Positions 58,418 to 64,000 of a DNA stretch of 64,000 nucleotides are shown here, piece by piece. The position numbers and the translations under genes were made by a program. The notes under the pieces were generated by a model that ran no database searches, was not told the origin of the DNA, and saw only the letters and a list, made by a program, of their open reading frames with translations. Source of the stretch: Sphingomonas_Q fennica_A (GTDB lineage Bacteria > Pseudomonadota > Alphaproteobacteria > Sphingomonadales > Sphingomonadaceae); NCBI GenBank assembly GCA_036946415.1, contig JAQIJD010000011.1, forward strand, positions 50,011 to 114,010, in the 5' to 3' direction. Position 1 is the first letter of the stretch; each line of letters begins with the position of its first letter.

Positions 58418-58860
58418 TGGATATCGTGCTGCGCGCCAGCGCGATGTTCGCGCTTCTCTATCTGCTGCTCCGCCTGCTCGGCAAACGCACGCTGAGCCAG
58501 GTGACGCCGTTCGAGATGCTGCTGCTGATCGTGATGGGCGATCTGATCCAGCAGGGCGTGACGCACAACGACTTCAGCCTGACCGGCGCGGCGCTGGCGG
58601 TGGGCACGATCGCCTTCTGGGCGCTGATGCTGAGCTGGACGACCTACCTCTTCCCCCGCGTCGAGCGGATGCTGGATGGATCGCCCCGCGTCATCATCCG
58701 CGATGGCGAACTGATCGAGCACAATCTGCGGCGCGACCGGCTGACCCGCGGCGAGGTGGAATCGGAGATGCGACTGGCGGGCATCGCCCATATCGCCGAC
58801 GTGGAATGGGGCATATTGGAGCCGCAGGGGCGGATGAGCTTCATCCCGAAGAAGCAATAA
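58417..58860 (+). CDS. DUF421 / YetF-type membrane protein
   Basis: The product has 147 residues. Helices at the N-terminus (ASAMFALLYLLLRLLGKRTL, AVGTIAFWALMLSWTTYL) lead to a cytoplasmic domain PRVIIRDGELIEHNLRRDRL, TRGEVESEMRLAGIAHIADV and EWGILEPQGRMSFIP, which defines DUF421. YetF proteins take part in Bacillus spore and membrane stress, but a role here is unknown. Its TGA is followed at 7 bases by a copy of the dispersed inverted repeat. Confidence 0.9.
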   Translation: MDIVLRASAMFALLYLLLRLLGKRTLSQVTPFEMLLLIVMGDLIQQGVTHNDFSLTGAALAVGTIAFWALMLSWTTYLFPRVERMLDGSPRVIIRDGELIEHNLRRDRLTRGEVESEMRLAGIAHIADVEWGILEPQGRMSFIPKKQ

Positions 58861-58866
58861 GGGTTT

Positions 58867-59016
58867 TTCACGCGGAGGCGCGGAGACGCGGAGGGGTTGC
58901 GATCGACGCGACGTGACGCCTCTGCCGCGAAGCGGCCATCAACTCGATGGCCTGCGGCCGGCAGGGCGACGCCGCCGCGGTCGCGGCACCTCCGCGTCTC
59001 CGCGCCTCCGCGTGAA
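58867..59016. repeat. Dispersed inverted-repeat element, perfect copy C
   Basis: Arms identical to those of the 22.7-kb copy lie at 58867-58893 and 58990-59016, with an unrelated 96-bp spacer. It sits between the convergent ends of the DUF421 gene and mltG. Confidence 0.85.
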
Positions 59017-59027
59017 CCAACCCTGCC

Positions 59028-60032
59028 TTACATCTCCCCGCGCGACCGCCGCAGCGCGTAGTAGCGCTGTACGTTGGCATTATGCTCGGCCAGCGTCGTC
59101 GCGAAGACGTGGCCGCCCTTGCCGTCGGCCACGAAATAGAGTGCGTCGCTCTTCGCCGGATCAAGCACCGCCGCGATCGAATCGCGCCCCGGATTGGCGA
59201 TCGGGCCCTCGGGCAGGCCGGTCATCGCATAGGTGTTGTAGCCATTGACCGCGTTCAGTTCGGACCGGCGGATGCGGCGGCCGAGCGGGCGGCCTTTGGT
59301 GATCGGGTAGATCACGGTCGGATCGGCCTGAAGCCGCATCCCCTGCCGCACGCGATTGGAATAGACCGCCGCCACCAGCGGCCGCTCGGCGGGCTTGGCC
59401 GTCTCCTTCTCGACGATCGCCGCCAGCGTCACCGCCTCCGCCGGCGTCTTCGCCACCGTCGTCGGCTTGCGCGCCGCCCAAAGCTCGGCCAGCGTGCTCT
59501 TCATCGCCGCCTGCATCCGGGCGAGCACGTCGGCCCGCGCCTCGCCCTTCTCGAAACTGTAGCTGTCGGGCAGCACCGATCCCTCCGCCGGCACCGCCAC
59601 CGGCCCGGTCAGCGCCGGCTCCGCCATCAGCCGCTCGGCGACGAGGACGGACGGCATCCCCTCGGGGATCGTCACCAGCCGCTGCACGGTGCGCCCGTTC
59701 TGGAGCAGTTCCAGCACCGCCGCCCCGCTGGCGCGGGCGGGGATGGTGAACTCCCCGGCGCGGATCGGCGCATCGCTGCCGAAGCGGCGGGCGTAGCGCA
59801 GGAAGTTGGTGGTCGAGCGGATCACGCCGGCCTTTTCCAGCGCCCGCGCGGCGGCGGCGAGGCTGGCGCCCTCGGGCACGACGACGTTGGTATCGGCGGC
59901 GGCCGGGCCGGGGCCGTACCAGCCGCCCCAGGCGGTGAAGCCGACGACGCCGACCGCCGCCAGTATCAACGCCACCGCGACCGCCGCGGCGATCCACAGG
60001 CCCCGCCGCCCGCCCCGCCGGCGCCGCGCCAC
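59028..60032 (-). CDS. mltG: Endolytic murein transglycosylase
   Basis: The product has 334 residues with one N-terminal transmembrane helix (IAAAVAVALILAAVGVVGFT). The YceG/MltG domain contains LLQNGRTVQRLVTIPEGMP, ATLAAIVEKETAKPAERPLV with the catalytic Glu, AVYSNRVRQGMRLQADPTV and ALYFVADGKGGHVFATTLAE-type LYFVADGKGGHVFATTLAEH. MltG cleaves nascent glycan strands and sets their length. It lies 3 bases after fabF, so the two are probably co-transcribed, as is common in proteobacteria. Confidence 0.94.
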   Translation of the reverse strand: MARRRRGGRRGLWIAAAVAVALILAAVGVVGFTAWGGWYGPGPAAADTNVVVPEGASLAAAARALEKAGVIRSTTNFLRYARRFGSDAPIRAGEFTIPARASGAAVLELLQNGRTVQRLVTIPEGMPSVLVAERLMAEPALTGPVAVPAEGSVLPDSYSFEKGEARADVLARMQAAMKSTLAELWAARKPTTVAKTPAEAVTLAAIVEKETAKPAERPLVAAVYSNRVRQGMRLQADPTVIYPITKGRPLGRRIRRSELNAVNGYNTYAMTGLPEGPIANPGRDSIAAVLDPAKSDALYFVADGKGGHVFATTLAEHNANVQRYYALRRSRGEM

Positions 60033-60035
60033 GGC

Positions 60036-61300
60036 TTATTCGGCCGGGACGAGGACGAGGCTGGCGTTGGTCCCGCCGAAGCCGAAGGAATTGTTGAGCA
60101 CGGCGCGCACCTGCCGCTTCTTGGCGGTATGGGGCACCAGATCGACGCCCTGGCAGCTGTCGCTCGGATTATCGAGGTTGAGCGTCGGCGGCACGATCTG
60201 GTCGCGCATCGCCAGGATGCAGAAGATTGTCTCCACCGCCCCCGCGCCGCCCAGCAGATGGCCGATCGCGGACTTGGTGGAGGACATCGAGACATCCGCC
60301 ATCGCCTCGCCGAACAGGCGGCGGACGGCGCCCAGTTCCAGCTCGTCGCCCATCGGCGTCGAGGTGCCGTGCGCGTTGATGTAATCGATGTCGGACGGCT
60401 GCATCCCCGCCTTCTTCAGCGCCATCTGCATCGAACGGAACGCGCCCGATCCGTCGGGGTGCGGGGCGGTGACGTGATAGGCGTCGCCCGACAGGCCGTA
60501 GCCGACGACCTCGGCATAGATCTTGGCGCCGCGCGCCTTGGCATGCTCATATTCCTCGAGCACGACGACGCCCGCGCCCTCGCCCATGACGAAGCCGTCG
60601 CGATCCTTGTCGTAGGGGCGGCTGGCCCGCTCGGGCTGGTCGTTGAAGGCGGTGGACAGCGCGCGCGCCTGTGCGAAGCCGGCGATGCCGATCGGGCAGA
60701 CGGTGCTTTCCGCACCGCCCGCCAGCATCACGTCGGCATCGTCCATCGCGATCATCCGCGCGGCATCGCCGATCGAATGGGCGCCGGTCGAACAGGCGGT
60801 TACGACGGCGTGGTTCGGCCCCATCAGCCCGTATTTGATCGAGACCTGGCCCGAGATCAGGTTGATGAGCCGGCCGTGGACGAAATGCGGGGAGACGCGA
60901 CGCGGGCCCTTCTCGGCCAGCACCAGCGATTCGCTTTCGATGCCCGGCAGGCCGCCGATCCCCCGATCCGATCGACACGCCCGGCGCGATAGCGCGCCTC
61001 CTCGCTCATCTCGGTCAGGCCCGCATCCTCCAGCGCCTGACCGGCGGCATCGATCCCGTAGACGATGAAGGGATCGACCTGACGCTGCACCTTATGGTCG
61101 ACGCGCTTGCCGGCATCGAAGCCGTAGGGGTGATCCTTCGGCTTCACCTCGCAGGCGATCTTGCAGATCTGGTCGGAGGCGTCGAAGCGGGTGATCGGCC
61201 CGGCGCCGGATTTGCCCGCGATCAGGTTGGCCCAGGCGGTTTCCACATCGGCGCCCAGCGGCGTCACGAGCCCCAGACCGGTTACGACGACACGACGCAT
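60036..61300 (-). CDS. fabF: 3-oxoacyl-ACP synthase II, reading frame broken
   Basis: FabF condenses malonyl-ACP with acyl-ACP. The N-terminal segment (RRVVVTGLGLVTPLGADVET, WANLIAGKSGAGPI) and the main part (VVTACSTGAHSIGDAARMIA with catalytic Cys, VMGEGAGVVVLEEYEHA, DYINAHGTSTPMGDELEL, NNSFGFGGTNASLVL) are in different frames. Two extra bases explain this: one in the C run at 60960-60964 and one in CCC at 60980-60982. Removing both gives a continuous 420-residue protein reading GVSIGSGIGGLPG. The gene is essential, so sequence error is likely. Confidence 0.92.
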
Positions 61301-61357
61301 CGCGTCCCTCCTCCGCTTGCTTCGCGGGCCGGCGCCCGCACGTCTCCAAAAACCAAA

Positions 61358-61391
61358 GCGGCTCCCCGACCGCCAAGGGCCGGGGAGCCGC
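61358..61391 (-). terminator. Terminator downstream of acpP
   Basis: GCGGCTCCCCG (61358-61368) pairs with CGGGGAGCCGC (61381-61391). On the minus strand it is followed by TTTGGTTTTTGG, as in an intrinsic terminator. It separates acpP from fabF. Confidence 0.8.
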
Positions 61392-61414
61392 CGGACCGTT
61401 GCCGGTCGTTGGGC

Positions 61415-61651
61415 TCAGCCCTTGTTCGTGTCGATATAGGTGATCGCGTCGCGCACCGTGCTGATCTTCTCGGCCGCGTCGTCGGGGATCTCGACCCCGA
61501 ACTCTTCCTCGAAGGCCATCACCAGCTCGACGATGTCGAGGCTGTCGGCGCCCAGGTCGTCGATGAAGCTCGCGTCCTCGGTCACCTTCTCGGCTTCGAC
61601 GCCGAGATGCTCGACGACGATCTTCTTCACGCGCTCGGCGGTCTCGCTCAT
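61415..61651 (-). CDS. acpP: Acyl carrier protein
   Basis: The 78-residue acidic ACP carries the phosphopantetheine site Ser37 in DLGADSLDIVELVMAFEEEF. It shuttles acyl chains for fatty acid synthesis. It lies between fabG and fabF as in many bacteria, with its own terminator. Confidence 0.98.
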   Translation of the reverse strand: MSETAERVKKIVVEHLGVEAEKVTEDASFIDDLGADSLDIVELVMAFEEEFGVEIPDDAAEKISTVRDAITYIDTNKG

Positions 61652-61750
61652 GGATTGTGCCTTCCTCTATGCTTTGACCCGCCCCCTAGCCGTGGGTGGA
61701 GGCAGGTGCAAGAGCGGTGGAAGCCGGGGCCGGGTTCCACCGCTGTTCCA

Positions 61751-62493
61751 TCAGATCATCGCCATTCCGCCATTGACGTGCAGCGTCTGCCCCGTGACGT
61801 AGCCCGCCTCGCGGCTGGCCAGATAGGCGACGGCGGCGCCGATGTCCGCCCCCCTCGCCCAGCCGGCCAGCCGGGATGCGGCCGACGAGCGCGGCCTTCT
61901 GCGCCTCGGGCAATACGTCCGTCATCGGCGTCGCGATGAAGCCGGGGGCGACGCAATTGACGGTGATGTTGCGGCTGGCCAGCTCCTGCGCCAGCGCCTT
62001 GGACATTGCGGTGAGGCCGCCCTTGGAGGCGGCGTAATTGGCCTGCCCCGGATTGCCCGTCGTGCCGACCACCGAGGTGATCGAGACGACGCGCCCGAAC
62101 CGCGCCTTCATCATCGGCCGGGTGGCGGCGCGGATCAGGCGAAAGGCGGCTTCGAGGTTGACCCGGATCACCTGATCCCACTCCTCGTCCTTCATCCGCA
62201 TCCCCAGATTGTCGCGCGTGACGCCGGCATTGTTGACGAGGATGTCGAGGCTGCCGCCCAGCGCCCTCCACCGCACGCGGCACGAGGCCGTCGACCGCCG
62301 CCGCGTCCGACAGATCGCACGCCAGCGCGACATGATCGCCGCCCAGTTTGTCGCGGAAGGCATCGAGCTTGGCCGCGTTCGATCCCGACACCGCCAGCCG
62401 CGCCCCCCGCCCCGCCAGCGCCCTGGCGACCGCCGAGCCGATCCCCCCGGACGCGCCCGTCACCAGCGCGGTCATGCCTGTCAAATCGAACAT
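61751..62493 (-). CDS. fabG: 3-oxoacyl-ACP reductase, reading frame broken
   Basis: FabG reduces 3-oxoacyl-ACP with NADPH. Evidence is TALVTGASGGIGSAVARALA, LDILVNNAGVTRDNLGMRM, the YxxxK pair in YAASKGGLTAMSKALAQE, and a tail ending VNGGMAMI. Two extra bases, one in the CCC at 62264-62266 and one in the C run at 61849-61854, split the frame in three. Correction gives VEALGGSLDIL and GEGADIGAAVAYLASRE and a 246-residue protein. The start at 62493 is preferred (GGAG 7 bases upstream); 62499 would be 1 base away. Confidence 0.92.
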
Positions 62494-62514
62494 CGTCATT
62501 CTCCAGAAGATTGG

Positions 62515-62536
62515 TTCGCGCAGAGACCCGGAAGAG
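62515..62536. repeat. Half copy of the dispersed inverted-repeat element
   Basis: TTCGCGCAGAGACCCGGAAG resembles the left arm of the element family. It lies in the 43-base gap between fabD and fabG and ends at the fabD stop codon. No right arm is present. Confidence 0.45.
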
Positions 62537-63476
62537 TCAGAGCGATGCCGCCAGCGCCTCGATGTCCGCCATCGTCACCACGCTCGTCGTCGTCGCGTCC
62601 GGGGCGATGCGCTTTGCACATCGGGGCCAGCACCTTGCCGCCGAACTCGACGAACTGCGCCACGCCCGCACCGTGCATCGCCACCACGCTCTCGCGCCAG
62701 CGGACGGTGCCCGTCACTTGCGCCACCAGCAGGTCGCGGATCGCGGCCGGATCGGCGGCCGGCGCGGCGGTGACGTTGGCGTAGACGGGGACGAGGGGCG
62801 CGCGCAGGTCGGCCGCCGCCAGCGCCGTGGCCATGGCGTCGGCGGCGGGCTGCATCAGCCGGCAGTGGAAGGGGGCGGAGACGGGCAGCGGCACCGCCCG
62901 CCTGGCGCCGCGCGCCTTGGCGAGCGCCATCGCCCGCTCCACGGCGGCGACATGGCCGGAGACGACCACCTGCCCGCCGCCATTGTCGTTGGCGGCCTCG
63001 ACCACCGCACCCTCGGCCGCCTCCCCGGCAGACCGCCTCGGCCGCATCGAACTCGATCCCCAGCAGCGCCGCCATCGCGCCGACGCCGACCGGCACCGCC
63101 GCCTGCATCGCCTGGCCCCCGCAGCCGCAGCAGCCGCGCGGTGGTGGCCAGATCGATCGCGCCCGCCGCACACAGTGCCGAATATTCCCCCAGCGAATGG
63201 CCGGCGACGAAAGCGGCCTTGTCCGCCAGCCGGAGGCCGCCCTCCTCCTCCAGCACGCGCAGCGTGGCGACGGCATTGGCCATGATCGCCGGCTGGGCAT
63301 TCTCGGTCAGCGTCAGTGCGTCCTCCGGCCCCTCGCGCATCAGCCGCGAGAGGTTCTGGCCCAGCGCCTCGTCCACTTCCTCGAAGACGGCGCGGGCGAC
63401 CGCGCTGGCATCGGCCAGCGCCGCCCCCCATGCCGACCGACTGGCTGCCCTGTCCGGGAAAAATGAAGGTGCGCAT
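62537..63476 (-). CDS. fabD: Malonyl-CoA:ACP transacylase, reading frame broken
   Basis: FabD loads malonyl groups onto ACP. Motifs are TFIFPGQGSQSVGMG, VAGHSLGEYSALCAAG with catalytic Ser, VSGHVAAVERAM, and PLPVSAPFHCRLM with catalytic His. Four extra bases break the frame: in the C run at 63424-63429, in CCCCC at 63116-63120, in CCCC at 63023-63026 and in TTT at 62613-62615. Removing one base at each gives a 311-residue protein ending in ALAASL. The true stop is then TGA 62539-62537. The start is ATG 63476. Confidence 0.9.
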
Positions 63477-63513
63477 GGAAAATCCCCTCTCGGCTCGCGA
63501 TGTGGCGCGCGGC

Positions 63514-64000
63514 CTATGGAACCTCGGCGCCGCTGGCAAGCCGGCCGCCCCGGTAGCGGTAGCGGAAGTCGTCGGCGAAGGCCGCCAGCCGCCCCTCGGC
63601 GATTGCGGCGCGCAGGCCGGCCATCAACTGCTGGTAGAACCAGAGGTTGTGCTCCGTCATCAGCATCGCCCCCAGCATCTCCCCCGATCGGACGAGGTGG
63701 TGGAGATAGGCGCGGCTCCACCCCGCAACCGGCGAGGCGGGATCGAGCGGCGCAAGGTCCTCCGCCCAGCGCGCGTTGCGGATGTTGACCGGCCCGTCCC
63801 AGGTGAACGCCTGGCCGTTGCGGCCGCTGCGCGTGGGCAGCACGCAATCGAACATGTCGATGCCGCGCTCTCACCGCCCCCACGATGTCGTCGGGCTTGC
63901 CCACCCCCATCAGATAGCGGGGCTTGGCCGGATCGAGTTGGCCGGGCGCGAAATCGAGGCAGGCGAACATCGCCGCCTGCCCCTCGCCCACCGCGAGGCC
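63514..64000 (-). CDS. tgt: Queuine tRNA-ribosyltransferase, C-terminal part, frame broken
   Basis: Tgt exchanges guanine 34 for a queuine precursor in certain tRNAs. The visible part has PRYLMGVGKPDDIVGAV, then IDMFDCVLPTRSGRNGQAFT (with the catalytic Asp), and HLVRSGEMLGAMLMTEHNLW near the C-terminus. The two parts are in different frames; one extra base around 63866-63874 explains it. The N-terminal part lies beyond the right edge. Confidence 0.88.

Overview
The window looks like a chromosomal segment of a GC-rich sphingomonad (Alphaproteobacteria, Sphingomonadaceae, probably Sphingomonas or a close relative). Supporting signs are the very high GC, a MucR regulator, a short-form hisG, the tkt-gap-pgk-fba block with a class I aldolase, the zapA / 6S RNA / formyl-THF cyclo-ligase / DUF2842 order, a class I PHA synthase with a phasin, and many overlapping ATGA or GTGA gene junctions. 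No tRNA, rRNA, CRISPR array, origin or intact insertion sequence was seen.

Layout. 0.3-3.4 kb: putA on its own. 3.5-12.6 kb (minus): mucR, then a central-carbon run tkt-gap-MOSC-pgk-[toxin-antitoxin]-fba-S10 peptidase-thiE, with a MazF/RHH module between pgk and fba. 12.7-15.4 kb (plus): a small ORF, zapA, 6S RNA, fau, DUF2842, and a diguanylate cyclase. 15.5-23.5 kb (mostly minus): hppA, thiL, nusB, hisD, hisG and an NTF2-like gene. 23.7-35.2 kb (plus): an accessory block with a membrane protein, a three-domain peptidoglycan hydrolase, a cytochrome P450, a membrane protein with a peroxidase-like fold, a DyP peroxidase and a 1471-residue multi-pass protein. The last three overlap and look translationally coupled. 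This is the best candidate for an uncharacterised system. 35.2-38.6 kb: a Fur/Zur-type regulator divergent from a TonB receptor, followed by an IS remnant fused to the tail of an ABC-2 permease. 38.7-43.4 kb: hemerythrin-like protein, exported methyltransferase-like protein, prfB and a siderophore receptor. 43.4-43.8 kb: a hairpin-rich non-coding stretch ending in a cloverleaf-shaped inverted repeat. 43.9-52.6 kb: mixed housekeeping genes (rpmB, tadA, murA, clpS, an OmpA lipoprotein, a CBS protein, an M28 peptidase). 52.7-58.9 kb: phasin, phaC, an aminotransferase and a chain of small membrane proteins. 59-64 kb (minus): mltG, fabF, acpP, fabG, fabD and tgt.

Frame breaks. At least thirteen apparent single-base insertions, mostly in short homopolymers, break thiL, hisD, a membrane-protein gene, fabF, fabG, fabD, tgt and perhaps one small ORF. 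Removing one base at each site restores a full-length product. Because several of these genes are essential and nine of the breaks lie in the last 4 kb, base-calling or assembly error is the likeliest cause.

Repeats. A dispersed inverted-repeat element occurs in three copies plus two half copies. Other REP-like hairpins sit between convergent genes.
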